Positions 1 through 7,004 of a stretch of DNA of 32,321 nucleotides are shown piece by piece. Both the position numbers and the translations under genes were made by a program. Below the pieces are notes generated by a model. The model made no database searches and was not told where the DNA came from. It was given only the letters and a program-made list of their open reading frames with translations. The stretch comes from an uncultured Eubacteriales bacterium (GTDB taxonomy: Bacteria > Bacillota > Clostridia > Oscillospirales > Acutalibacteraceae). Each line of letters begins with the position of its first letter. Position 1 is the first letter of the stretch. The stretch covers positions 1 to 32,321 of the forward strand of contig ONID01000020.1 in the NCBI GenBank assembly GCA_900317765.1, written 5' to 3'.

Positions 1-245
1 TCTAAGCTCTTGACAACGACTTTGCCGCTTACCGCTTGCTCCATGCTCTTTTGGAGTGCTGACATATTTGTTTCCGAATAGAACGGATCTACAGACACAT
101 CAAAAGGAATCCGCTTTTCCCGTGTTACCTTTTTGGCAAAAATCATAATCGCCGTACTCATATTCATGCCTAACTCATTGCATACGCTGTCGAAATTTCT
201 TTTTAATTCTTCGTCCATGCGTACATTAATCAGCGTTTGTGCCAT
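1..245 (-). CDS. RelB/DinJ-family antitoxin (partial, 3' end off window)
   Basis: Reading from 245 downwards, the first 81 codons begin MAQTLINVRMDEELKRNF and continue with CNELGMNMSTAIMIFAKKV. This is the ribbon-helix-helix pattern of RelB/DinJ antitoxins: a short beta strand (TLINVRMD) followed by two helices. In this family the N-terminal domain dimerises, binds the operator DNA and represses the locus, while the C-terminal tail wraps the toxin. The ATG has a good ribosome site (AAAGGAAG) upstream and a near-consensus promoter. The gene runs off the left edge, so the C-terminus and any RelE/YafQ-type toxin, which would lie downstream, cannot be seen. A free-standing RelB-like regulator cannot be excluded. 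Confidence 0.85.
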   Translation of the reverse strand, partial: MAQTLINVRMDEELKRNFDSVCNELGMNMSTAIMIFAKKVTREKRIPFDVSVDPFYSETNMSALQKSMEQAVSGKVVVKSL

Positions 246-268
246 TGCTAACACTTCCTTTCACGCAT

Positions 269-297
269 ATTATACCACACTGTAAAGATAATGTCAA
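269..297 (-). promoter_or_regulatory. Promoter of the antitoxin gene
   Basis: On the minus strand TTGACA is followed after 17 bases by TATAAT, a perfect sigma-A promoter. It lies about 25 bases upstream of the antitoxin ATG. RelB-type antitoxins usually bind at such a promoter; that autoregulation is inferred here. Confidence 0.8.
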
Positions 298-325
298 GAT
301 AATATATTTACAATTTTTGAAATGT

Positions 326-895
326 TTACTTCAATGATTGTTCATATTGTTTAACACGTCTGTAAAAAGTATCGGGCTTTAAACTAAGCTCTCTTTGCGC
401 CTGTACCGCTGTTATTTCGCCGCTTTTCCATCGGGTATATACCGCCTTGAATAAATCAGCGTCAACTTTAATAGGCTGTCTACCCTTGTATTTGCCTTGC
501 TTTTTGGCTTCTTCTATTCCTTCCCGCTGACGCTGTAACAGGCACGTTCTTTCAAATTCTGCAAGCCCCGCGAAAATAGTAAACATCAACTTGCCCTGCG
601 GAGTTGACGTGTCGATCTGCTCTTTATCGCTGATTAAATCAACGCCCTTTTCCTGTAAACGCTCAACCAATTTGAGCAAATCCGCTGTACTTCTGGCAAG
701 TCTGGAATAACTTTCGATAACAAGAGTGTCGCCGCTCCTGACAAAATCCATCATAGCGTTTAACTGTTCCCGCTCTGTATTCTTGCCGCTTTTCTTTTCG
801 CTAAAGATTTTTTCAACCTCATACTTTTGCATGATAGTTTCCTGCCGCTCTGTGTTTTGTTCCTCAGTGCTGACGCGGATATATCCGACTTTCAT
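326..895 (-). CDS. Small serine recombinase (resolvase/invertase family)
   Basis: This 189-residue protein has the layout of a Tn3-type resolvase or DNA invertase. The catalytic N-terminal domain carries YIRVST with the nucleophile Ser9, the SRLARS motif with Arg65 and Arg68, and the FAGLAEFER segment before the long dimerisation helix. A helix-turn-helix of about 45 residues at the C-terminus should bind the sub-sites. Such enzymes make double-strand breaks through a 5' phosphoserine link and resolve cointegrates or dimers, or invert DNA. I chose the ATG at 895, beginning MKVGYIRVS, because AAGGG sits 10 bases upstream; an in-frame ATG at 913 would add six residues and has no ribosome site. 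Its neighbours (RelB antitoxin, recombination-like repeats) suggest a plasmid or integrative-element remnant. Resolvase versus invertase cannot be decided from the protein. Confidence 0.92.
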   Translation of the reverse strand: MKVGYIRVSTEEQNTERQETIMQKYEVEKIFSEKKSGKNTEREQLNAMMDFVRSGDTLVIESYSRLARSTADLLKLVERLQEKGVDLISDKEQIDTSTPQGKLMFTIFAGLAEFERTCLLQRQREGIEEAKKQGKYKGRQPIKVDADLFKAVYTRWKSGEITAVQAQRELSLKPDTFYRRVKQYEQSLK

Positions 896-926
896 TTCAT
901 TCAATCCCTTCATCTGGATTGACCAT

Positions 927-955
927 ATTATAGCACTTTATCTCATATAAGTCAA
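927..955 (-). promoter_or_regulatory. Promoter of the serine recombinase
   Basis: Minus-strand TTGACT, 17 bases, TATAAT. The expected transcript start is about 25 bases upstream of the recombinase ATG. One of the two related 16-bp sites (929-944) overlaps the -10 region, so the recombinase probably represses its own gene. Confidence 0.8.
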
Positions 956-1014
956 TACTCATTTTGCGATATATCAAAATTATTTTTATAATTTATGTGC
1001 GATAAAATGTTATA
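929..1014. repeat. Candidate recombination (res-like) region with inverted 16-bp sites
   Basis: The plus-strand sequence GCGATAAAATGTTATA (999-1014) recurs on the minus strand as GAGATAAAGTGCTATA (929-944) with 13 of 16 bases equal. The first copy contains the dyad ATAA-N4-TTAT, which resembles the core of Tn3-family resolvase sub-sites. A weaker partial copy (GCGATATATC) starts near 966. Position directly upstream of the recombinase gene is the usual place for res. Binding is inferred. Confidence 0.5.
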
Positions 1015-1251
1015 CGTTTTTGCTACCTCAATAGAGTACACTCTAAATCGATAATTCAGACTTTCATAAATAATTTTGCTGTCTGTAAGATGTGTTGAAA
1101 TGCGCTAACATTTTCTCCCTCTTGCTTTTTTGTTGAAAAATTGTTGTAAAACTTCCTTCCGAATGTTCCCCTATTACTGAGAATCCCTGATTTGCGCGGC
1201 TTTCAGTATTTGAAATTTTTCATTAAATTAACAGTAAATATATAAAAAAAG
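1015..1251. other. AT-rich intergenic stretch without a recognised gene
   Basis: With the flanking promoters this makes up the gene-free stretch 896-1338. The only structure I see is the short palindrome AGAGT-AC-ACTCT at 1033-1044, a possible operator. No coding signal with a ribosome site was found. The boundary between accessory DNA and the housekeeping block may lie here, but I see no direct repeats that would mark an attachment site. Confidence 0.5.
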
Positions 1252-1280
1252 TTGTTTTTGCCAGGATTATGATGTATAAT
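1252..1280 (+). promoter_or_regulatory. Promoter upstream of the metallophosphoesterase
   Basis: TTGTTT, 17 bases, then a perfect TATAAT. The -35 box is weak. The leader contains a small hairpin, CTGTC-GAA-GACAG, whose right arm abuts the ribosome site AGGAG and could reduce access to it. Confidence 0.6.
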
Positions 1281-1338
1281 AAAGGGGATTAACATTTGTC
1301 AACCACAAGGCTGTCGAAGACAGGAGCGTTATTGATTT

Positions 1339-2085
1339 ATGATATATGTAACAGGAGATATGCACGGGGCTGTTTCTCGTTTTGAAGAAAAACAGTTCGC
1401 CAAGCTTCGCAGCGGAGATACTCTGATCATATGCGGGGACTTCGGTTTTATCTGGAACGGAGACGGTCAGGAGGAAAAAATTCTTCAGTTCATGGGCAGA
1501 CAGAAGTATAAAATTCTCTTTATCGACGGATGCCATGAAAATTTTGACAAACTCTACAGTTTTCCCGAGGATCAATGGTGCGGAGGCAGAATACATTATA
1601 TCAACGACAATGTCTTTCACCTCTGCCGCGGACAGGTCTTTGAGATTGACGGACAGTCAATATTCACCATGGGCGGCGGATTCAGTCCCGATGCGGATAT
1701 TCGCACCAGCCGCGGCATGCGCTGGTGGGAGGAGGAAATGCCGACAGTCCGTGAGATGGAACAGGCTGCCAATGTACTTTACCGACACTCTCTGAGGGTC
1801 GATTATATTATCACGCATGAGTGTCCCACGATGGTCAAAAATCTTCTGTCTAACGATCTCAACAACTTCAATTCACTCACAGCTTTTTTCGATGACCTCT
1901 GCGACAGGGTAAAATACAAGCACTGGTTTTTCGGCTCCATGCACAAGGACCGCCACATTTCTTCAAAGCATACGGCGGTATTTCTTGAAGTTCTCCCGCT
2001 GGCCGTGCCGCAAAGCTCCTTTTCGGAACCGCTCAACAGATATTTCCGCCGCATTAATAAAAATGACGAAGAACGGTATAACTGA
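1339..2085 (+). CDS. Calcineurin-like metallophosphoesterase with altered metal-site residues
   Basis: This 248-residue cytoplasmic protein follows the metallophosphoesterase motif order: GDMHG (Asp7, His9), CGDFG (Asp34), GCHE (residues 64-67), THECP (His160) and GSMHKD (His202). The fold hydrolyses phosphomonoesters or diesters with two metal ions. Two positions deviate from the family rule. The usual GNH(E/D) has Cys65 instead of the metal-bridging, catalytic Asn, and the usual GHxH has Ser200 in place of the first His. The enzyme may therefore be weakened, use one metal or act on something unusual. The substrate cannot be told. AGGAG lies 12 bases before the ATG, a little far. The gene has its own promoter. 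Confidence 0.85.
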   Translation: MIYVTGDMHGAVSRFEEKQFAKLRSGDTLIICGDFGFIWNGDGQEEKILQFMGRQKYKILFIDGCHENFDKLYSFPEDQWCGGRIHYINDNVFHLCRGQVFEIDGQSIFTMGGGFSPDADIRTSRGMRWWEEEMPTVREMEQAANVLYRHSLRVDYIITHECPTMVKNLLSNDLNNFNSLTAFFDDLCDRVKYKHWFFGSMHKDRHISSKHTAVFLEVLPLAVPQSSFSEPLNRYFRRINKNDEERYN

Positions 2086-2161
2086 CATATTCAAGCCCAT
2101 TCGTCATTATTCAATATTACTCAATGGACTTTGCATTTTTTATTTGGAAAGGTGAAATGGA

Positions 2162-2698
2162 ATGAGAAGAAACAACAGCACGGCAATGATGATCATCATG
2201 TGCTTGGTAATCGTGATTACCTTTACTGTCGCTGCCATTATGTTTGCCAAAGGACGAGACAGTATCGACACCGAAGAACAGCCCGGACCTCTTCCGGAAA
2301 GCTATGTCGGCAGCTGGGCGCTTCCGGGAGACAGTCATGTGCTTCAGTCTCCAAGGAATGCCGATATGACGGAAGATGATGCGTTGGCCGATGAAAACGA
2401 CTTCGGAGTGACAATGACATACGGCGTGTACAGCACACACCGCGTGGGCAGCATAAGCAATCCTGTATATAAGATGGAGAGAAACTGCGGCACAGCTGCC
2501 ATGGACCAGCAGGATATGCAAAGCGACGGCATTATGGACGAATTCAGCGATACTGCCTCTATCACAAAAATCGAGGTTTTCAGTGAGGACGGCAACGCTC
2601 TTATCGACACGGTTTTTATGATTGACGACGAATATCTTGTTTATTTCGGCACAGGCAACTACGTATTCTGCGCAGTCAAGCTCGACGCGGTAGGATAA
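2162..2698 (+). CDS. Membrane-anchored protein of unknown function
   Basis: I do not recognise this 178-residue protein. Residues 8-30 form one hydrophobic segment with a positive N-terminus (MRRNN), so it is either a single-pass anchor with the rest outside or a signal peptide. The outer part is acidic and starts with a linker rich in Pro, Glu and Asp. It ends in a compact segment with alternating hydrophobic residues (ITKIEVFSEDGNALIDTVFM, then DDEYLVYFGTGNYVF) that reads like a small beta domain. GAAAGGTG precedes the ATG at good distance. It follows the metallophosphoesterase by 76 bases and could share its transcript. Confidence 0.8.
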   Translation: MRRNNSTAMMIIMCLVIVITFTVAAIMFAKGRDSIDTEEQPGPLPESYVGSWALPGDSHVLQSPRNADMTEDDALADENDFGVTMTYGVYSTHRVGSISNPVYKMERNCGTAAMDQQDMQSDGIMDEFSDTASITKIEVFSEDGNALIDTVFMIDDEYLVYFGTGNYVFCAVKLDAVG

Positions 2699-2816
2699 AA
2701 GCGCCTGCGTTCGTCCGCCAAAATAAATGCTGTAACCTTAAAACTGTAAAATGAATCATCAACGTGCGCCTGTGGCGCTGCAATGTATTAAATATTTATT
2801 TTGAGGAGAAGATACA

Positions 2817-3848
2817 ATGGCTGTAAAAGACATCATACTGGGACTTTCCAATGCGAACGGTCCCTCCGGTGCGGAAGGCTCCGCAGCACGGCTGGCAATG
2901 GAGCTGCTCTCGGATTTCACTCCCGTCGTACGCGATTCACTGGGAAACGTGATGGCGGAGCTTGGGGATCCCAATTCATCCAACCATATTCTGATTGACG
3001 CTCACATCGATGAAATAGGTCTGGTCGTTACCGACATAGATGATAACGGCTTCCTGCATATCTCCAGCTGCGGCGGAGTAGACCGCAGGGTCATGCTGGG
3101 CAGCGAAGTCTGCGTCATGAGCAAGAACAAAATAAGCGGCGTGATCTGTTGCCGTCCGCCTCATCTCACCAGGGATGAAGACGTTTCAAAGGTTCCCGGT
3201 TTCAAAGACATGGCGGTTGATATAGGTTATTCCGCCGAAAAGGCACGTGAATTAGTGCCGATCGGCACCCGCATTGCATTCAGAAACAGACCTGCTTCTC
3301 TGCTGGGAAGCAAAATCTCCGGCAAGGCTTTTGACAACCGCGCCGGTGCTGCCGTCATCATCCGTACAGTAGAACTGCTGGAACCTAAGTGCGCAAGGCT
3401 TGACTGCCGTGTGACTGCGCTTCTTTCCACACGTGAGGAGGTCGGACACCTCGCTGCGGGATGTGCTGCCTTCACGGTCGCTCCGACACAGGCAATCGTA
3501 GTGGACACCGGTTTCGGCAAATATCCCGGCTGTCCCGACGAAACATGCGGCAACCTCGGTGAAGGCCCGATGATCGGATTCTCTCCGGTACTCAGCCGAG
3601 CAATCACAAAAAAACTGACGTCGGTGGCCGATGAGCAGGGCATCAAATGGCAGTACGACGTATGCGGCGGAAGAACCGGCACCAACGCCGACGATATCGC
3701 GGTTACGGCAGGAGGAATTCCCTGCGGTCTTCTCTCGGTTGCCATCAGAAATATGCACACTCCCGTCGAGACATTGGACTGCAACGACGTGGAAAACACC
3801 GCACAGCTGCTTGCCGCCTACATCAGAAGCGGCGGAATCTGTCAGTGA
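2817..3848 (+). CDS. M42-family aminopeptidase (first of tandem pair)
   Basis: This 343-residue protein has the dinuclear metal site of M42 peptidases: AHIDEIG (His63, Asp65), FDNRAG (Asp173, bridging), TREEVG (Glu207 general base, Glu208), VVDTGF (Asp230) and NMHTPVE (His314). The family forms large dodecameric cytoplasmic aminopeptidases that trim peptides; relatives are annotated as glutamyl aminopeptidase or, historically, endoglucanase M. All metal ligands are present, so it should be active. Length matches the family. GAGGAGAAG lies just before the ATG. A second M42 gene starts 27 bases downstream, so the two probably form an operon and possibly a mixed particle. Cleavage specificity cannot be read from the sequence. 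Confidence 0.93.
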   Translation: MAVKDIILGLSNANGPSGAEGSAARLAMELLSDFTPVVRDSLGNVMAELGDPNSSNHILIDAHIDEIGLVVTDIDDNGFLHISSCGGVDRRVMLGSEVCVMSKNKISGVICCRPPHLTRDEDVSKVPGFKDMAVDIGYSAEKARELVPIGTRIAFRNRPASLLGSKISGKAFDNRAGAAVIIRTVELLEPKCARLDCRVTALLSTREEVGHLAAGCAAFTVAPTQAIVVDTGFGKYPGCPDETCGNLGEGPMIGFSPVLSRAITKKLTSVADEQGIKWQYDVCGGRTGTNADDIAVTAGGIPCGLLSVAIRNMHTPVETLDCNDVENTAQLLAAYIRSGGICQ

Positions 3849-3875
3849 TTCAAAGAAGGGAGATCAAATATTATT

Positions 3876-4904
3876 ATGCTGCGTGATACACTTGCAAAGC
3901 TTTCGGAACTTCACGGCGTTTCCGGCGTGGAGGACGAAGTCAGAGATTATATTATCAAGGAAATAAAGCCCTATTGCGACGAAGTTACTGTTAACAGCAC
4001 CGGTTCTGTGATTGCTTTCAAAAAAGGAAAAAACACACCTGAGAACAAACTGATGATCTGTGCGCATATGGATGAAGTCGGACTGATTATCACCAATATT
4101 GACGGAAACGGTCTTCTGAAATTCGCCACAGTAGGCAGCATCGACGCTCGTGTGCTTTGCGGCACGCCGGTTCTTGTGGGGGATGACAAGCTGCCGGGCG
4201 TTATCGGAGCAAAGCCTATTCATCTCCTTGAAAATGATGAAAAATCAAAAGTCCCCGAGGTCAAGGAAATGTACATTGACATCGGGGCAACCAATCAACA
4301 GGAAGCGCTGATGAGCGTCTGTCCGGGAGATTATGCCGTTTTCGACACCAACTTCGGTGAATTCGGCGACGGACTGCTCAAAGGCAAGGCACTTGACGAC
4401 CGTGCCGGCTGCGCTGTTCTGATGGAAATCATCAAGCGTGAACTCGATTGCGACCTGTATTTCGTATTCTCTTCAATGGAGGAAGTCGGTCTCAGAGGCG
4501 CAAAGTGCGCTGCATTCAGCGTGGCTCCCGATATGGCCATCGTTGTGGAATCCACTACAGCAGCCGACATTCCCGGAGTGGACGAATGCAGCAAGATCTG
4601 CAGAATCGGCGGAGGCGCCGTCATTTCATTCATGGACAGAACCACCATCTACGACAGAGGTCTTTTCAAGATGGAGCAGCGAATTGCCAATGAACGCGGT
4701 ATCAATTGGCAGTTCAAGAAGGGCGTCACCGGAGGAAACGATTCCGGCACCATACACAACAGCCGTTCCGGCGTCAGAACCGCTGCTATTTCTCTGCCCT
4801 GCAGATACCTCCATTCTCCCTGCGGAGTGATTTCCGAGAGCGATCTGAATGCCGTGTGTGAGCTTGTGTATTCGCTCGCTCAGAAAGCCGCTATGAGCAA
4901 GTAA
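3876..4904 (+). CDS. M42-family aminopeptidase (second of tandem pair)
   Basis: A 342-residue paralogue of the preceding gene. Its metal site is AHMDEVG (His64, Asp66), LDDRAG (Asp174), SMEEVG (Glu202, Glu203), VVESTT (Glu225) and YLHSPCG (His313). The ligand after the catalytic Glu pair is Glu225 here and Asp in the upstream copy; both are known in the family, and the difference suggests different metal preference or specificity. GAAGGGAG is the ribosome site. The two proteins differ along most of their length, so this is an old duplication, not a recent one. The HAD phosphatase gene follows after only 8 bases. Confidence 0.93.
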   Translation: MLRDTLAKLSELHGVSGVEDEVRDYIIKEIKPYCDEVTVNSTGSVIAFKKGKNTPENKLMICAHMDEVGLIITNIDGNGLLKFATVGSIDARVLCGTPVLVGDDKLPGVIGAKPIHLLENDEKSKVPEVKEMYIDIGATNQQEALMSVCPGDYAVFDTNFGEFGDGLLKGKALDDRAGCAVLMEIIKRELDCDLYFVFSSMEEVGLRGAKCAAFSVAPDMAIVVESTTAADIPGVDECSKICRIGGGAVISFMDRTTIYDRGLFKMEQRIANERGINWQFKKGVTGGNDSGTIHNSRSGVRTAAISLPCRYLHSPCGVISESDLNAVCELVYSLAQKAAMSK

Positions 4905-4912
4905 TTCATACA

Positions 4913-5695
4913 ATGAAGGACTTACAGCTTCCATACATCCCGCGTCTGCTGCTCTTTGATCTCGACGGTACGCTTCTCGACAGCAACAAATGCATTTCCG
5001 CTCGCAACAAAGAGGCCATCGATCAGTGCCGCCAACGAGGGATCATGATAGGCATTGCGACTGCCCGGAGCGAATCTACATGCGCACGCTTTCTGCATTC
5101 GGTACAACCGGATCTTCTGATCTCCAGCAGCGGTTCACTTGTCAGACTCCACGGAATCATCATTTATCAGTGCGGTTTTTCGGCTGAAGAAACTTCCATT
5201 CTTGTTGGCGCAGGCGTCGCGGAACATCGCGGCATCACTGTGGATTGCGAGGACGTCACATATTCTAACCGAGACCTTTCATTTTTCAATGAACAGGGAA
5301 TGGAATACACGGATTACAATCATTTCTCCCGCAGTTCCCTCAAGATATGCATTGAGGGCAGCGACACTCCATTCGCCGAGAAAACCGCGTCATTGGTGTC
5401 TGATTGCTGCTGGCTGACATTCTCTGACTGTGACTGGTTCAAATTTTCAAAATGCAATGTTTCCAAAGGCAATGCGCTTCACCATGTAGCGGACAAGACC
5501 GGTATCAAGACGGAGGAAATGATGTCATTCGGCGACGATTATGTGGATATCGAGATGCTCGAACTGTGCGGGACCGGAATCGCAATGTCTAACGCCGCCG
5601 AAAAAGTAAAAGCACATGCAGATGCCGTTATCGGCGACAATAACAGCGACGCTATCGCCGATTTTTTGTACAGCAATATAATTCGAAATCAATAG
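4913..5695 (+). CDS. Cof-type HAD-superfamily hydrolase
   Basis: This 260-residue protein begins with the HAD motif LLLFDLDGTLLD (nucleophile Asp16, acid/base Asp18) and ends with MSFGDDYVDIEML, the motif IV metal-binding acidic pair. The long insert between them fits the C2 cap of Cof/YbiV-type sugar-phosphate and cofactor phosphatases. The KGNALHHVADKTG segment provides the motif III lysine. Substrates of this subfamily are broad and not predictable; flavin or sugar phosphates are typical. There is no clear ribosome site before the ATG, and the stop of the M42 gene is only 8 bases upstream, so translation is probably coupled to that gene. Confidence 0.9.
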   Translation: MKDLQLPYIPRLLLFDLDGTLLDSNKCISARNKEAIDQCRQRGIMIGIATARSESTCARFLHSVQPDLLISSSGSLVRLHGIIIYQCGFSAEETSILVGAGVAEHRGITVDCEDVTYSNRDLSFFNEQGMEYTDYNHFSRSSLKICIEGSDTPFAEKTASLVSDCCWLTFSDCDWFKFSKCNVSKGNALHHVADKTGIKTEEMMSFGDDYVDIEMLELCGTGIAMSNAAEKVKAHADAVIGDNNSDAIADFLYSNIIRNQ

Positions 5696-5710
5696 AAAGA
5701 GGGGATTTCT

Positions 5711-6448
5711 TTGATTAAAATGATAGATAAGGACAGCTTTGAAACGGCGAAGGAATACTGTCAGGGCGATCCGTTCGGCTGCCGGATCTTAGCCGCGATG
5801 CTTGCATACGGCACGGATAAGCCCTTCGCTCTCTTCTGGACACAGCATGAGGGCGATACTGCCGACGGTGCCATTACCGCAGTCATTTCAAGACTTGACA
5901 CAGCCATGACGGTTTGCGCTAAGGGAAAATACGACGAGGAAGAGCTTGACTGCTTCATTCAGGCGAATATGGGCTATATGGGAGCGCTTCGTCCCGCACG
6001 CGAGGGTGAAACATCCAACGGGCTTGTCATGCGGCTGGCAAAAAGAAAAAACGTCGTCTCATCGTCCGACGCTGAAATCAATCCGGAGATATCCGACGTT
6101 TACGCCGTTATGGAGGAATGCGCAGGCACAGGCTTTGAGGTACCGCGCTTTGACGACTTCTACAGCGACATGATCTACCGCAAAAAGGCCAAGACCGTAC
6201 TCTCCGCCATATTCCGCGTTGAAGGGATGCCTGTGGCTTGCGGAGCTGTTCATCTCTCGCCCGGCACAGCCTTGCTCACCATATGCGCCTGCGTCCCTGA
6301 CAAGCGCGGCAATGGTTACGCCGGCAAGGTGGTCAACGCTTTGCTCGACAGGTGCGCCGACAGGGACATCTATCTCATGTGTATGCCTTCTATGCACGAT
6401 TTCTACGCCAAATTCGGTTTTCTGACAACAGGCGGATTTGTATATTGA
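5711..6448 (+). CDS. GNAT-family N-acetyltransferase
   Basis: The last 90 residues of this 245-residue protein carry the GNAT core: a beta strand (ALLTICACVPDKR) followed by the acetyl-CoA loop RGNGYAG and helix, then a terminal strand pair (FYAKFGFLTTGGFVY). The N-terminal 150 residues are more divergent and could be a second, degenerate GNAT half. The substrate is unknown. I chose the TTG at 5711 because AGAGGGG lies six bases upstream; an ATG at 5720 is the alternative. It is the last gene of the plus-strand block that starts with the M42 pair and is followed at once by a strong hairpin. Confidence 0.88.
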   Translation: MIKMIDKDSFETAKEYCQGDPFGCRILAAMLAYGTDKPFALFWTQHEGDTADGAITAVISRLDTAMTVCAKGKYDEEELDCFIQANMGYMGALRPAREGETSNGLVMRLAKRKNVVSSSDAEINPEISDVYAVMEECAGTGFEVPRFDDFYSDMIYRKKAKTVLSAIFRVEGMPVACGAVHLSPGTALLTICACVPDKRGNGYAGKVVNALLDRCADRDIYLMCMPSMHDFYAKFGFLTTGGFVY

Positions 6449-6449
6449 T

Positions 6450-6503
6450 ATAAATAAACATCCTCTGCTGGAAAGCTCTTCCAAACAGAGGATGTTTATT
6501 TAT
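6450..6503 (+). terminator. Long hairpin ending the GNAT gene
   Basis: A perfect 18-bp inverted repeat (6450-6467 with 6486-6503; GC-rich core CATCCTCTG) encloses a loop that can itself form GGAA/TTCC. It starts right after the GNAT stop codon. The arms end in A/T-rich sequence on both strands, so it can act in either direction. Confidence 0.8.
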
Positions 6504-6511
6504 AAAGGAGA

Positions 6512-6549
6512 AACAAAAAAGCCAACCGTCCTATTGGACAGATTGGCTT
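6512..6549 (-). terminator. Rho-independent terminator of the 5S rRNA gene
   Basis: On the minus strand AAGCCAA pairs with TTGGCTT, with an inner GTCC/GGAC pairing, followed by TTTTTGTTT. It begins 3 bases after the 5S gene end. Confidence 0.9.
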
Positions 6550-6552
6550 GAT

Positions 6553-6668
<116 letters not shown>

Positions 6669-6709
6669 TATTTTCTTTTCGTCGTCCGTCTCTCCGTGAC
6701 GACTTCAAT

Positions 6710-6738
6710 ATATTACCACACAGTTCTTGAAATGTCAA
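6710..6738 (-). promoter_or_regulatory. Promoter of the 5S rRNA gene
   Basis: Minus-strand TTGACA, 17 bases, TAATAT: a strong sigma-A promoter. Immediately upstream (6739-6770) is a run of A and T tracts that could serve as an UP-type element, as expected for an rRNA promoter. Confidence 0.85.
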
Positions 6739-6912
6739 GAGTTTTTTTAAAATTTTTTTATTTTTTTTTGAGTTGACCTTTTTCCTTCTGAAAACCGCAG
6801 AATCAGGAGCGCATTGATTGATTGTTCAATCGAAATATTGACATTTTTTTAACAATCAATTTCTGGTTTTTGTTTCATATTCATCATAATGATTACAAAC
6901 GAAGCAAAGCTA

Positions 6913-6941
6913 TTGACTCTCCAAAAAGATAAATATATAAT
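6913..6941 (+). promoter_or_regulatory. Promoter of the L,D-transpeptidase gene
   Basis: TTGACT, 17 bases, TATAAT on the plus strand, about 60 bases before the start codon. The rest of the interval between it and the 5S promoter is A/T-rich and shows no gene. Confidence 0.8.
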
Positions 6942-7004
6942 ATATGTATAAAAAGTTATACTAATATTTTATATGTTTACCAAAGGAGCAGGAGGGTCAT
7001 TCAA

